DNA of 64,000 bases from Patescibacteria group bacterium (GTDB lineage: Bacteria > Patescibacteriota > Patescibacteriia > Patescibacteriales > Patescibacteriaceae). Made by a program: the position numbers and the translations under genes. This document shows positions 16,744-24,946 of the stretch, piece after piece (within the stretch, counting starts at the first letter, position 1; each line of letters starts with the position of its first letter). The stretch is from assembly GCA_028704945.1 (NCBI GenBank), contig JAQWEL010000003.1:89069-153068 (forward strand), in the 5' to 3' direction. Below the pieces are notes generated by a model. The model was not told where the DNA came from, did no database searches, and was given only the letters and a program-made list of their open reading frames with translations.

Positions 16744-18687
16744 ATGCCCCAAGCATTTTCAAAAAAAGGTTTTACCCTAATAGAGCTATTAGTGGTTATT
16801 GTCGTTATCGGTATTTTAGCAACCTTAGCGACTGTGGGCATGAAGAGCGCTCGCTCTAAGGCAACTGACTCTAAAAAGGTGAGTGAAGTCAGGTCTGTTT
16901 CCACTGCTTTGGAAATGTATATGATGGACGAAGGCCAATATCCACCCGATATCCAAAATAAGTGGGGCCAACCTTTAGTTGGACCCACTTCAGGCAAAAC
17001 CTATATGACTTTGCCCAAACAATTATCTGGCAGTTCCTATGGTAGCTATTGTCGTGGCAATGATTCTATCTACATCTACAATTGGATTAATAACGGCACT
17101 TCCTATACCTTGAGCTATTGTTTAGATAATCCTATGAATAGTTGTCCGCCAGGACCTAAAACAGCTAGACCTAATTTAGTAATGGATTGTGATAATCAAA
17201 CTTCGGCTTGTTTGCCTGATTGTACCAATACTGATGGTACAACTAGAAGCTGTGGTGATAACGGTTGCGGTGGTTCCTGTGGAAGCTGTGGTGGCTCATT
17301 AGTCTGTAAAGAAGATACTGGCAGCTGTGTTGCTTGTGTCGGTGATGGTGATTGTAGCGGCTCAGGCCAGCATTGCATCGGTAATGCTTGTTTACCTTGT
17401 CGAATAGGCGTTCCAGCTGATTGTAGTTTATGCCAAACTTGTAATGCTTCTAATACTTGTGAGCCCGTAGCAGTGGATACTGTTGAAGGACGCTGTTCTA
17501 CTGTCGGCTGTGGTACTGGTAAATGTACTGCCACTCAAACCTGCGGTTTTAATAATAATTTTGAAACATGTACTGGCGGTTTCTGCATTGCTGACGGCAG
17601 TTGTTGCACCCCGGAAACTTGTGCTAGCCGAGGTTTTAATTGCGGTACTTTTAATAGCACTAATTGTCCCGGTGTTGTTGTCCCTAGCTGCGGCACCTGC
17701 GCTACTGGTTCTTGCACCAATAATCAATGTTGCACACCACAGACAGCGGCTGAGGTTTGTGGTAATCAATGTAGTGGAACAGTTACAGAAGCTAATTGCG
17801 GATCAACGGTTACTTGCGATAGTTCTGTTTGTGCAAGCAATTCTTGCGTTGATGGTACTTGTTGTGTATCAGAATCATTAGCAACTACTTGTGCTGGCAA
17901 TAAATGCGGTATGGTTACTAATAATTGTGGCCAAAGTATTGATTGCGGCACAAGCCAATGTAATGATTCTAATCCTTGTACTGATGATATTTGTTCGGCT
18001 ACCACTCATAGTTGTACCAATCCAACTAAAAATTGCGGTTCGCAAATTTGTCGTCCAAGTGACGGAGTCTGCGTCGGATGTTTAACGGATGCAAATTGCA
18101 GTGGTACTCCAGCTACTCCAAAGTGCAAAACCAGCACTGGTACTTGCGTACAATGTTTGGATAATACTCATTGCGCTTCATATACTTGTCTAAAATGTTC
18201 AGCCTCAACTAATACTTGCGTACCCCAGTCTAATATCGAAGATATTAATGACCAATGTACTGCAAGTACTTGTTACACTGGTAACTGTAGTGGTAGCGGT
18301 GCCTCATGTGGTTATTTTGCCTCAGGCAGCAGAGGTTATTGTCCGAGCTGTCAACAATGCACTGGTGGACCGAGTTGTAGTTCCTGTACGGTTTGTTGTA
18401 AATCAGATGGTAGCGGTAATTGCGGGAGTACAATTACCAGATTAGGATGGTTGTCTTACGGTTATACTACTGGAAATTGTAGTGGTTCTTTGTATGTTTC
18501 AAAAGATGGTCTTTGTTTTAATGCTACAACTTACCCATATACAGCCAATTGTTCTTGGAATAATTGGAATTTTTTGAATTCCTATAATGGTTCTTTGAGT
18601 AGTTGCCAGGTAGGAGGAAATACTATCGCATGTCCAGGCATAACTCTTGGTAGCACTAAACAAATGGAGTGTCTTGTCTGCCAATAA
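16744..18687 (+). CDS. Type IV prepilin-like protein with a long Cys-rich tail
   Basis: A 647-residue protein. The N-terminus is a class III (prepilin) signal: a short basic leader, then G9 and FTLIELLVVIVVIGIL with the conserved Glu five residues after the cleavage site. It has a normal pseudopilin-like helix and head to about residue 130. From there to the end it is extremely rich in Cys, Gly, Ser and Thr, with motifs such as CGDNGCGGSCGSC, CVACVGDGDCSGSG and NPCTDDICS. Many Cys pairs suggest a disulfide-stabilised extended stalk outside the cell. It has its own promoter. A second protein of the same design is encoded on the minus strand at 26872-28269. Pseudopilins are normally only 130-180 residues, so the tail is an acquired extracellular region. 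Confidence 0.82.
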   Translation: MPQAFSKKGFTLIELLVVIVVIGILATLATVGMKSARSKATDSKKVSEVRSVSTALEMYMMDEGQYPPDIQNKWGQPLVGPTSGKTYMTLPKQLSGSSYGSYCRGNDSIYIYNWINNGTSYTLSYCLDNPMNSCPPGPKTARPNLVMDCDNQTSACLPDCTNTDGTTRSCGDNGCGGSCGSCGGSLVCKEDTGSCVACVGDGDCSGSGQHCIGNACLPCRIGVPADCSLCQTCNASNTCEPVAVDTVEGRCSTVGCGTGKCTATQTCGFNNNFETCTGGFCIADGSCCTPETCASRGFNCGTFNSTNCPGVVVPSCGTCATGSCTNNQCCTPQTAAEVCGNQCSGTVTEANCGSTVTCDSSVCASNSCVDGTCCVSESLATTCAGNKCGMVTNNCGQSIDCGTSQCNDSNPCTDDICSATTHSCTNPTKNCGSQICRPSDGVCVGCLTDANCSGTPATPKCKTSTGTCVQCLDNTHCASYTCLKCSASTNTCVPQSNIEDINDQCTASTCYTGNCSGSGASCGYFASGSRGYCPSCQQCTGGPSCSSCTVCCKSDGSGNCGSTITRLGWLSYGYTTGNCSGSLYVSKDGLCFNATTYPYTANCSWNNWNFLNSYNGSLSSCQVGGNTIACPGITLGSTKQMECLVCQ

Positions 18688-18704
18688 TTATAAATATTTT
18701 TTAC

Positions 18705-18733
18705 TTGCTAAAAATTTAATAATAGTGTATATT
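18705..18733 (+). promoter_or_regulatory. greA promoter
   Basis: TTGCTA at 18705-18710, a 17-base spacer and TATATT at 18728-18733. The start site would be near 18740, giving a leader of about 60 bases. Confidence 0.6.
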
Positions 18734-18762
18734 AAATTGCAAAATTAGAAAAAATAAAAATC

Positions 18763-18789
18763 TGGTTCTATTTTAAGGAACCAATTTTT
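18763..18789 (+). promoter_or_regulatory. Leader hairpin with T tract upstream of greA
   Basis: A six-base-pair stem (TGGTTC at 18763-18768 with GAACCA at 18778-18783) is followed by a run of five T at 18785-18789. It lies inside the predicted greA leader, between promoter and start codon. It has the form of an early terminator. Confidence 0.5.
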
Positions 18790-18800
18790 AATAAATATTT

Positions 18801-19256
18801 ATGACCAGTCAAATTATTTCACCAGAGGGTTTTAAAAAATTACAAGAAGAATATGACAATTTAACTACGCTTAAACGTCGTGAAATTGCTAATCGCATTG
18901 AATCAGCTAAAGAATTGGGTGATTTAAGCGAAAATGCCGAATATGCCGATGCTAAAGAAGCTCAAGCTTTTAACGAAGGGCGCATATCCGAACTAACCGG
19001 GCTTTTAAAGAATTTAACCGTAGTTGAAAATGACGGTTCCGGCCTTATCGGTATGGGTTCACACGTTAAGGCAGAGACAAACGGCGTTAAAAAAGAATTT
19101 ACTATCGTTAGTTTTAATGAAGCCGATCCATTTAGTGGAAAAATATCAAATGAATCACCTTTAGGTATAGCCTTATTAGGCAGGAAGAAAAATGATAAAG
19201 TAATAGTTAAAACACCAAAGGGCGAAATTGAATACAAGATTATTGACGTTAAATAG
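18801..19256 (+). CDS. greA: Transcription elongation factor GreA
   Basis: A 151-residue protein of normal GreA length. The N-terminal coiled-coil arm includes GFKKLQEEYDNL, the conserved RREIANRIESAKELGDLSENAEY stretch that carries the two acidic tip residues (D and E), and DAKEAQAFNEGRI. The C-terminal FKBP-like domain has FTIVSFNEADPFSGKIS and SPLGIALLGRKKNDKV. GreA inserts its arm into the RNA polymerase secondary channel and stimulates cleavage of backtracked RNA. It is a single-gene unit with its own promoter, a hairpin in its leader and a strong terminator. All functional residues look intact. Confidence 0.97.
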   Translation: MTSQIISPEGFKKLQEEYDNLTTLKRREIANRIESAKELGDLSENAEYADAKEAQAFNEGRISELTGLLKNLTVVENDGSGLIGMGSHVKAETNGVKKEFTIVSFNEADPFSGKISNESPLGIALLGRKKNDKVIVKTPKGEIEYKIIDVK

Positions 19257-19273
19257 ACAATATCTATACTGAT

Positions 19274-19308
19274 AAAAATGTAAGGTTTAAAGCCTTACAT
19301 TTTTGTTT
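19274..19308 (+). terminator. greA terminator
   Basis: A perfect 12-bp stem (19274-19285 with 19293-19304) with a seven-base loop and a T-rich 3' side. Confidence 0.88.
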
Positions 19309-19339
19309 TACTTAAAGCAAAAAATATATAATTAATTTT

Positions 19340-19368
19340 TTGACTTTTATCATTTTTTTTCTTATAAT
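19340..19368 (+). promoter_or_regulatory. lysS promoter
   Basis: TTGACT at 19340-19345, a 17-base spacer and TATAAT at 19363-19368. It predicts a leader of about 100 bases containing a short GGCTT/AAGCC hairpin around 19393-19405. No T-box consensus was seen. Confidence 0.78.
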
Positions 19369-19473
19369 TAAACAAATATTATAGTGTGTAATAGGCTTAT
19401 TAAGCCATATTATGTTATCCGCACAATTTTTTAGCTAAGTGGGGATATTTTAGGATTAATTTATTATTTATAT

Positions 19474-21591
19474 ATGGACAAAACTGCACATCAAACTGAA
19501 CGCGACGACCGCATCAAGAAATTGTCAACTCTGCGTGAGCAAGGTATAAACCCTTATCCAGCCAAAGCTAAACGAACTCACCAAACGTTTGAAATTATAG
19601 AAAAATTTGATGAATTATCAGAGAATCATCAAGAAGTTTTTTTGACTGGGCGTTTAAGAAGTTTGCGTGTCCACGGTAATATTTGTTTTACTGATTTAGA
19701 AGATTTTTCCGAACGCTTACAGTTAGTTCTGTCTAAAAATGAAATAGGCGCTGACGAATATAAACGTTTTGTAAAATTGATTGATAATTCTGATTTTATC
19801 CAAGTCTCAGGGACTGTTTTTATTACCCAAGCTGGCGAAAAAAGTTTAATGGTTAAATCATATAAGCTATTGTCAAAAGCTTTGCAGTCAATTCCTAATG
19901 AACATTTTGGTTTAGAAGATCCAGAAGAAAAATTGCGCAAACGCTATTTGGATATTATTTTAAATCCTGAATTGAAAGAAATGATTATCCGCCGTGATAA
20001 ATTTTGGAACGCTATCCGTTTGTTTTTAAAATCTCGTGGCTTCATTGAAGTTGAAACCCCGGTGTTGGAGACGACTGCCGGCGGAGCTGACGCTAAGCCG
20101 TTTGAGACACACCACAATGCTTTGGATATAGATGTTTTTTTAAGAATTTCTATGGGCGAACTGTGGCAGAAAAAATTAATGGTGGCCGGTTTAGAAAAAA
20201 CTTTTGAAATTGGACGTCAATTCAGAAACGAAGGTATGGATGCCGAGCATTTGCAAGATTACACCCAAATGGAATTTTATATGGCCTATGCCGACTATGA
20301 AGACGGGATGAAATTGGTTGAAGAAATGTATAAATATGTGGCCTTAGAAACTTTTGGAACTTTAAAATTTAATATTGGAAAATTTGAAGTAGATCTTGGC
20401 AACACTTGGGAAAAATATGATTATCGCGATACTGTGTTAAAACATACCGGTATAGATATTTTGAAAGCTGGGCAAGCTGAAATGGAGGCCAAATTAAAGG
20501 AGCTAAAAATTGATTATGATAAAGAAGGTTTTAATATTACCAGAGCAATTGATAATCTTTGGAAATATTGCCGTAAACAAATCGGCGGACCTGGATTTTT
20601 AATTAATGTGCCGGTTACAGTTTCCCCACTGGCTAAGCGTGATGATCAAGAACCAAATATAGCTCAGCGTTTTCAACCGATTATTGCCGGCTCAGAGCTT
20701 GGTAATGGTTATTCAGAACTTAATGACCCGATTGATCAGTTAGAAAGATTTAATGAACAAGCTAAACTAAGAGAAGCAGGGGACGATGAAGCGCAAATGA
20801 AGGATGAAGAATTCGTTGAAGCTTTAGAATATGGCATGCCACCGACCTGTGGTTTTGGCTTATCTGAAAGGGTATTTTCATTCTTGAATAATAAATCAGC
20901 CAGAGAGTGCCAGATTTTTCCATTAATGCGTCCTAAGATAAATAAAAAGAAACCGGCCATTAAGGTTAACGATATCACGGCTGATCTGCCATCAGTTTCC
21001 GAGGAGACTGTTATCGGTTTAAACTACACCCAAGCTAAAGAACTTTTAAAAGAATATATTACTGATTCGATAATTTTAAACCATTCAATTGAGACAGAGG
21101 CTATTATGCGAGCTGTGGCTAAAGAGTTAGGTGAAGACGAAGAAAAATGGGGAATTGTCGGGTTGCTACATGATATTGATTGGCAATTAACCAAAAACGA
21201 TCAAGCTAATCATTGTATTAAAGCAATCAATATTTTACGAGAAGCCGGAGCTGAGCAATTTTTAATAAATACTATTATCTCTCACTGCTATGGCAATTCA
21301 AAGTGTGGAACTTATTCAACTTTAAAAAGAACGAGCGCGATTGAACATGCTTTAGCAGCCTCAGAGACTTTAACCGGATTAATTACTGCCGCTGCTTTAA
21401 TCAGGCCTGATAAAAGCTTGTCTGGTTTAGAGATTGATAGTTTAAAGAAAAAATACAAAAATAAAGCCTTTGCTGTTAATTGCGATCGGCAGATTATTGC
21501 AGAATGCCAAGAAGCCGGAATCGAGTTGGATAATTTTTTAGCAATCGGTTTAGAAGCTTTAAAGAAAATTTCTAACAAAATTGGATTATAA
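19474..21591 (+). CDS. lysS: Lysyl-tRNA synthetase with a C-terminal HD hydrolase domain
   Basis: A 705-residue fusion. Residues 1 to about 500 form class II LysRS. The OB anticodon-binding domain includes VFLTGRLRSLRVHGNICF. The catalytic core has motif 1 near RGFIEVETPVL, motif 2 (FEIGRQFRNEG) and motif 3 (GFGLSERVFSFL). From about 520 to 705 an HD-superfamily domain follows, with ILNHSIETEAIMRAVA and the metal motif GLLHDIDW, then TIISHCYG. Ordinary LysRS is about 490-510 residues. The added domain resembles stand-alone HD hydrolases and keeps its H...HD residues, so it may be an active phosphohydrolase, possibly acting on a nucleotide. Its substrate is unknown. It has its own strong promoter and is probably co-transcribed with serS, 26 bases on. 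Confidence 0.93.
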   Translation: MDKTAHQTERDDRIKKLSTLREQGINPYPAKAKRTHQTFEIIEKFDELSENHQEVFLTGRLRSLRVHGNICFTDLEDFSERLQLVLSKNEIGADEYKRFVKLIDNSDFIQVSGTVFITQAGEKSLMVKSYKLLSKALQSIPNEHFGLEDPEEKLRKRYLDIILNPELKEMIIRRDKFWNAIRLFLKSRGFIEVETPVLETTAGGADAKPFETHHNALDIDVFLRISMGELWQKKLMVAGLEKTFEIGRQFRNEGMDAEHLQDYTQMEFYMAYADYEDGMKLVEEMYKYVALETFGTLKFNIGKFEVDLGNTWEKYDYRDTVLKHTGIDILKAGQAEMEAKLKELKIDYDKEGFNITRAIDNLWKYCRKQIGGPGFLINVPVTVSPLAKRDDQEPNIAQRFQPIIAGSELGNGYSELNDPIDQLERFNEQAKLREAGDDEAQMKDEEFVEALEYGMPPTCGFGLSERVFSFLNNKSARECQIFPLMRPKINKKKPAIKVNDITADLPSVSEETVIGLNYTQAKELLKEYITDSIILNHSIETEAIMRAVAKELGEDEEKWGIVGLLHDIDWQLTKNDQANHCIKAINILREAGAEQFLINTIISHCYGNSKCGTYSTLKRTSAIEHALAASETLTGLITAAALIRPDKSLSGLEIDSLKKKYKNKAFAVNCDRQIIAECQEAGIELDNFLAIGLEALKKISNKIGL

Positions 21592-21617
21592 TTGCAATAA
21601 AAAATAATATATAACAT

Positions 21618-22889
21618 ATGTTGGACATAAAATTTATTCGCGAAAATGTCGCGGCCATAAAAGAAAATGTTAAAAATCGTCAAAGCGATGCTGATATTGA
21701 TTTAATTTTAAAATTAGACAATGATCGACGTGAATTTTTAGCAGATATTCAGGAACTAAGAACTATTCGCAACGGCCGTTCAAAATCTAAACCAACTGAG
21801 GAGGAAATCGCTAAAATGAAATCAATCGGTGATACTATCCAAGTAAAAGAAGGTGAGCTGAGAGCATTGGAAGAAAAATTAAATGAATTAATTTTAGCAG
21901 TGCCTAACATGACTCATCCACAAGTAAGAATTAGCCTGGACGAAGAAGATAACCACATTGTTGAACAGATTGGAAAGCCGCCTGTTTTTGATTTTGAACC
22001 TAAGGATCACGTTGAGTTATGTGTTGCTTTGGGTATAATTGATTTTGAAAGAGCCAACAAGGTGTCAGGGGCTAAATTTTATTATTTAAAAGGAGATTTG
22101 GTTCGTCTTGAGCAAGCTTTAATTTTATATGCCATGGATATCGTTACGAACCATGGTTTTGAAATGATTGCAACACCGGATTTAGCTAAGACAGAAATTA
22201 TTTCCAAGCTTGGTTTTAATCCGAGAGGTGAATCTACCCAGGTTTATAATATTGAAAATTCTGACTTATCTTTAATCGGCACAGCCGAAATAACTTTAGG
22301 TGGTTTGCATGCTGAAGAAGTTTTGCCTGTGGCCGAATTACCTAAAAAATATGTCGGCATATCACATTGTTATCGTACGGAGGCCGGCAGTTATTCCAAA
22401 TTTTCTAAAGGTTTATTTCGAGTTCATCAATTCACGAAAGTAGAAATGTTTGTTTACACTACGCCTGAGCAAAGCGAGGCGATGCATTATGAAATATTAG
22501 CAATTGAAAAGGAAATATTTTCTAAACTTAATTTAGCCTTTCAAGTTGTTGATCATTCAACTGCTGACTTAGGAAATCCTAGTCACCGCACCTTTGATTT
22601 AGAAGCTTGGTTGCCGGGTAAACCGAATAAAGAAAATAAATTAGGCGATTGGGCAGAAATTACTTCCACCTCAAACTGCACAGATTTTCAAGCCAGAGGC
22701 CTTAATATAAAATATAAGAATGATCAAGGTGAGAAAAATTATGTGCATACGCTTAATGGCACCGCTATTGCCCTCTCAAGAGCGCTTATTGCTGTTATTG
22801 AAAATGGCCAGCAAGCAGATGGTTCTATCTTAATTCCCGAGGCATTACGTGTTTACATGAAAAATCAAAAATATATTTTAAAAGTTTAG
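21618..22889 (+). CDS. serS: Seryl-tRNA synthetase
   Basis: A 423-residue class IIa synthetase of standard length. The N-terminal coiled-coil arm (about 1-110) starts MLDIKFIRENVAAIKENVKNR, the usual SerRS opening. The catalytic domain shows TAEITLGGLHAEEVL, motif 2 (CYRTEAGSYSKFSKGLFRVH) and motif 3 (HTLNGTAIALSRALIAVIE). It charges tRNA-Ser with serine. It lies 26 bases after lysS and seven before the FtsQ-like gene, so these three are probably one transcript. No missing residues were noticed. Confidence 0.97.
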   Translation: MLDIKFIRENVAAIKENVKNRQSDADIDLILKLDNDRREFLADIQELRTIRNGRSKSKPTEEEIAKMKSIGDTIQVKEGELRALEEKLNELILAVPNMTHPQVRISLDEEDNHIVEQIGKPPVFDFEPKDHVELCVALGIIDFERANKVSGAKFYYLKGDLVRLEQALILYAMDIVTNHGFEMIATPDLAKTEIISKLGFNPRGESTQVYNIENSDLSLIGTAEITLGGLHAEEVLPVAELPKKYVGISHCYRTEAGSYSKFSKGLFRVHQFTKVEMFVYTTPEQSEAMHYEILAIEKEIFSKLNLAFQVVDHSTADLGNPSHRTFDLEAWLPGKPNKENKLGDWAEITSTSNCTDFQARGLNIKYKNDQGEKNYVHTLNGTAIALSRALIAVIENGQQADGSILIPEALRVYMKNQKYILKV

Positions 22890-22896
22890 CCTGATT

Positions 22897-23799
22897 ATGT
22901 ATCCAGTCCGTTCAAAATTTTCAGATCAAAAATTTCGAGAAAAAACAACCTTTAGAAATAAATCAGCTTTTATTTTTAAAAATAGGGGAACAAGCCAGTC
23001 CGACAGGCCTAAGAATAAAATTAGGTCTTTTGCGGGACGAAATACCAGCAAGCTGATTGCCCAAAAAATACTTTTTATTAGTTTTTTTGTAGCTCTTGGC
23101 GCTCTGATTTGGATTTTCTTTTATTCAGATATTTTTAAGATCAAAATAATAGATGTGTCGCAAAATATTAACATAAGCACCGAAGACGTTAGGGGAATAG
23201 TTGAAGATCAAATGCAAGATTATAAGTATTTAGTTTTGCCACAAGCCAATCTGTTTGTATTTGACACAGCTGAATTTAAAGAAAAAGCTTTTGAAAAATA
23301 TCAACTGTATAGCATTGATATTAAAAAGAATATCTTTAGCCAAAGAGTTGTTATCAAATTAGCTGAAAAGGATTATAATTATATTTGGCGAGAAGGTAAT
23401 GATTTTTATTATATAAACAATCTGGGAGAAATAATCTTAACAAAAACTACTGGTGATAATAACCTAATAACAATTGACAATACCACCAGTTCTCTGAGAG
23501 AAAATAAGCTTATAAAAATTGATCAAAAATATTTAAGTTATATCAAAGAGTTAGATGCTGTTTTAAGGAAAAATAATCACAATTTAGGTGATCGACAGTT
23601 TATTTATGATGGAGCTATTAGTGGTCTTAAAATACAATTAATTAATGGCCCACAATTATTTTTTAACATTGATCGATCAATTGACGAACAACTTAATAAA
23701 TTAGATAATTTAAGACGGGTAGAGTTTAGAGATGGCACAAAATTAAATAATCTTAATTATATTGACTTACGATTTGGAGATAAAATTTTTTATCGGTAA
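22897..23799 (+). CDS. ftsQ: FtsQ/DivIB-like cell division protein
   Basis: A 300-residue bitopic membrane protein. A basic cytoplasmic N-terminus of about 55 residues precedes one membrane helix (ILFISFFVALGALIWIFF). A POTRA-like segment follows (FKIKIIDVSQNINISTEDVRGIV), then the beta domain (EKDYNYIWREGNDFYYINNLGEII). This order is that of FtsQ/DivIB, which links early and late parts of the divisome. It ends LNYIDLRFGDKIFYR, matching the typical IDLRF...V tail of the family. It starts seven bases after serS, an unusual context since ftsQ normally lies in the mur/fts cluster. Sequence conservation in this family is low, so the call depends on topology and the tail motif. Confidence 0.78.
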   Translation: MYPVRSKFSDQKFREKTTFRNKSAFIFKNRGTSQSDRPKNKIRSFAGRNTSKLIAQKILFISFFVALGALIWIFFYSDIFKIKIIDVSQNINISTEDVRGIVEDQMQDYKYLVLPQANLFVFDTAEFKEKAFEKYQLYSIDIKKNIFSQRVVIKLAEKDYNYIWREGNDFYYINNLGEIILTKTTGDNNLITIDNTTSSLRENKLIKIDQKYLSYIKELDAVLRKNNHNLGDRQFIYDGAISGLKIQLINGPQLFFNIDRSIDEQLNKLDNLRRVEFRDGTKLNNLNYIDLRFGDKIFYR

Positions 23800-23892
23800 A
23801 TATTTTACGACACATTAAAATTTATAGTTAAAGTGATAGGTTGGTGCATTAATAAATATTTAATATTAGCCAAAAATTAACATTTAGGAGGT

Positions 23893-24069
23893 ATGAGTCA
23901 AGATTTTGTTTTTAAATTTGTTTTTTTCTTTGCGGTTGTAGTATTTTGTATTGTAATCGTCGGATTTTTTTTATTGGGTGTAAAAATCTTATTATTATTT
24001 AACCCGGAAATAAGAATGATGGGTTTAATAATAAAGAGCGCAGCTATTAATGTGGGTAGTTTCCAATAA
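23893..24069 (+). CDS. Small single-helix membrane protein, 58 aa
   Basis: Unrecognised. The 58-residue frame starts with an ATG directly behind AGGAGGT (only one base between AGGAGG and ATG). It is dominated by a hydrophobic helix (residues 8-36, FKFVFFFAVVVFCIVIVGFF) followed by a short polar tail. The same AGGAGGTATG arrangement precedes the EnvC-like gene at 26788. A TAACAT box a few bases upstream could be a -10 element, giving a near-leaderless transcript. The gene lies between ftsQ and a region with two strong hairpins. Confidence 0.5.
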   Translation: MSQDFVFKFVFFFAVVVFCIVIVGFFLLGVKILLLFNPEIRMMGLIIKSAAINVGSFQ

Positions 24070-24110
24070 TAAATAAAGCTTTAAACACAGTAAGATTAAG
24101 TTGATTTTTA

Positions 24111-24150
24111 TATCTTGTGTCGCATAAGTTATATTGTGCGACACAAGATA
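24111..24150. repeat. Long perfect inverted repeat (14-bp stem)
   Basis: Left arm 24111-24124 and right arm 24137-24150 pair perfectly, starting TATCTTGTGTCGCA, with a 12-base loop. No T tract follows on either strand, so it is not a standard terminator. It could be an RNA processing site, an operator or a small mobile-element relic. Confidence 0.6.
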
Positions 24151-24217
24151 ATAAAGCCAAATAATTTAGTCTTTTTACAAAGTTATTAATATTCTCCACA
24201 TATATTTACACTAATTT

Positions 24218-24259
24218 AAAACCACCCCTGTTATATTATATAACTCTTGAGGTGGTTTT
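24218..24259. terminator. Bidirectional terminator between convergent genes
   Basis: A nine-base-pair stem (AAAACCACC at 24218-24226 with GGTGGTTTT at 24251-24259), A-rich on the left and T-rich on the right. It lies between the 58-aa plus-strand gene and the minus-strand genes that end at 24285. Confidence 0.65.
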
Positions 24260-24284
24260 GTTGATTTTAATCATTAATATGAAA

Positions 24285-24461
24285 CTAACTATGTCTTAGC
24301 CAGGCAGAAATACCCTTTCGGTTAAGCATTAACGTGGCCAAGACCGACACTATTATTGATGGGATTAAACCGCTAATACCTAAAGCGTTCATTGCAACAT
24401 TTAAGATAATTATTATTAGTATTGTCTTGGCAATACATTTAATATTATAATAGCTAATCAT
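24285..24461 (-). CDS. Small membrane protein, 58 aa
   Basis: Unrecognised. The start is placed at ATG 24461 because AGGGG lies seven bases upstream and the ATG is 13 bases past the preceding gene's stop. The longer in-frame start at 24521 would overlap that gene. The 58-residue protein has two hydrophobic stretches (AKTILIIIILNVAMNALG and GLIPSIIVSVLATLML) and ends RKGISAWLRHS. It is translationally linked to the 118-residue gene upstream and shares its strong promoter. Confidence 0.55.
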   Translation of the reverse strand: MISYYNIKCIAKTILIIIILNVAMNALGISGLIPSIIVSVLATLMLNRKGISAWLRHS

Positions 24462-24474
24462 TTTGCTTCCCCTA

Positions 24475-24831
24475 TTATTTTGATAATATTTTTTTAATCT
24501 TAGGCCAATCTGCTTGATCAATTTCCTTCCGAGTGTTTAAGCGCTGTTGTAAGTTTTCAACAGCCTCAATAAAACCCAACAAAGTCATTCTAAGTCTTTC
24601 TTTAACCTCAAGATTTGTCGGTACCAATCGATATAGCTTATACAAGTATATTCTTATCACTTGGCAATTAATAAGCATGGCCATGTGGTTGTCCCCGCTC
24701 ATTTCGTAGCGATAAATACTTGGCTTGTAATTTTTGCATCGCTGCTTAAGCTGCATAATCATTGACTTTCTGTCATCCGGTATGTTAACTTCGGCAAGTT
24801 CGATTAATGATTTTAATTGTAAAGGATCCAT
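24475..24831 (-). CDS. Unrecognised helical protein, 118 aa
   Basis: A 118-residue soluble protein with no motif I recognise. It looks all-helical: LQLKSLIELAEV, then KSMIMQLKQRCKN, then INCQVIRIYLYKLYRLV, then LRMTLLGFIEAVENLQQRL. No signal or membrane segment is seen. It has a consensus promoter (TTGACA, 17 bases, TATAAT) and a clear AGGGG Shine-Dalgarno eight bases before the ATG, which is unusual for this window. The strong signals suggest a well-expressed gene. It is followed by the 58-residue membrane protein in the same transcript. A structural or regulatory role is possible, but nothing supports a specific one. Confidence 0.6.
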   Translation of the reverse strand: MDPLQLKSLIELAEVNIPDDRKSMIMQLKQRCKNYKPSIYRYEMSGDNHMAMLINCQVIRIYLYKLYRLVPTNLEVKERLRMTLLGFIEAVENLQQRLNTRKEIDQADWPKIKKILSK

Positions 24832-24875
24832 TTAAATTACCCCTGAGTTAATTTCTGAGTTTTAGTAATTACTAT

Positions 24876-24904
24876 ATTATATCATATATATAATATATTG
24901 TCAA
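24876..24904 (-). promoter_or_regulatory. Consensus sigma70 promoter, minus strand
   Basis: TTGACA (24904-24899), a 17-base spacer and TATAAT (24881-24876): a perfect match in both boxes, driving the 118-aa and 58-aa genes. Confidence 0.82.
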
Positions 24905-24911
24905 TATAAAT

Positions 24912-24946
24912 AAAAACCGCTAATTTTAAACAAAATAGCGGTTTTT
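24912..24946 (-). terminator. Terminator of the GtrA gene
   Basis: An 11-bp stem (24912-24922 with 24936-24946) directly after the minus-strand stop codon at 24947, ending in a T run on the minus strand. Confidence 0.85.

Noticed and set aside
17196..18445. Several open frames on both strands within the Cys-rich prepilin gene
   Set aside because: They arise from the repetitive Cys/Gly/Thr codon pattern and have biased composition without domain signals or start sites. The main frame is continuous and has a prepilin signal.
19375..19473. T-box riboswitch in the lysS leader
   Set aside because: The leader has a short hairpin but no T-box core sequence and no anti-terminator pair, and it is too short for a standard T-box.
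23800..24284. Open frames in the gap after ftsQ beyond the 58-residue one
   Set aside because: Apart from 23893-24069, nothing longer than a few residues has a start signal. The rest holds two hairpins.
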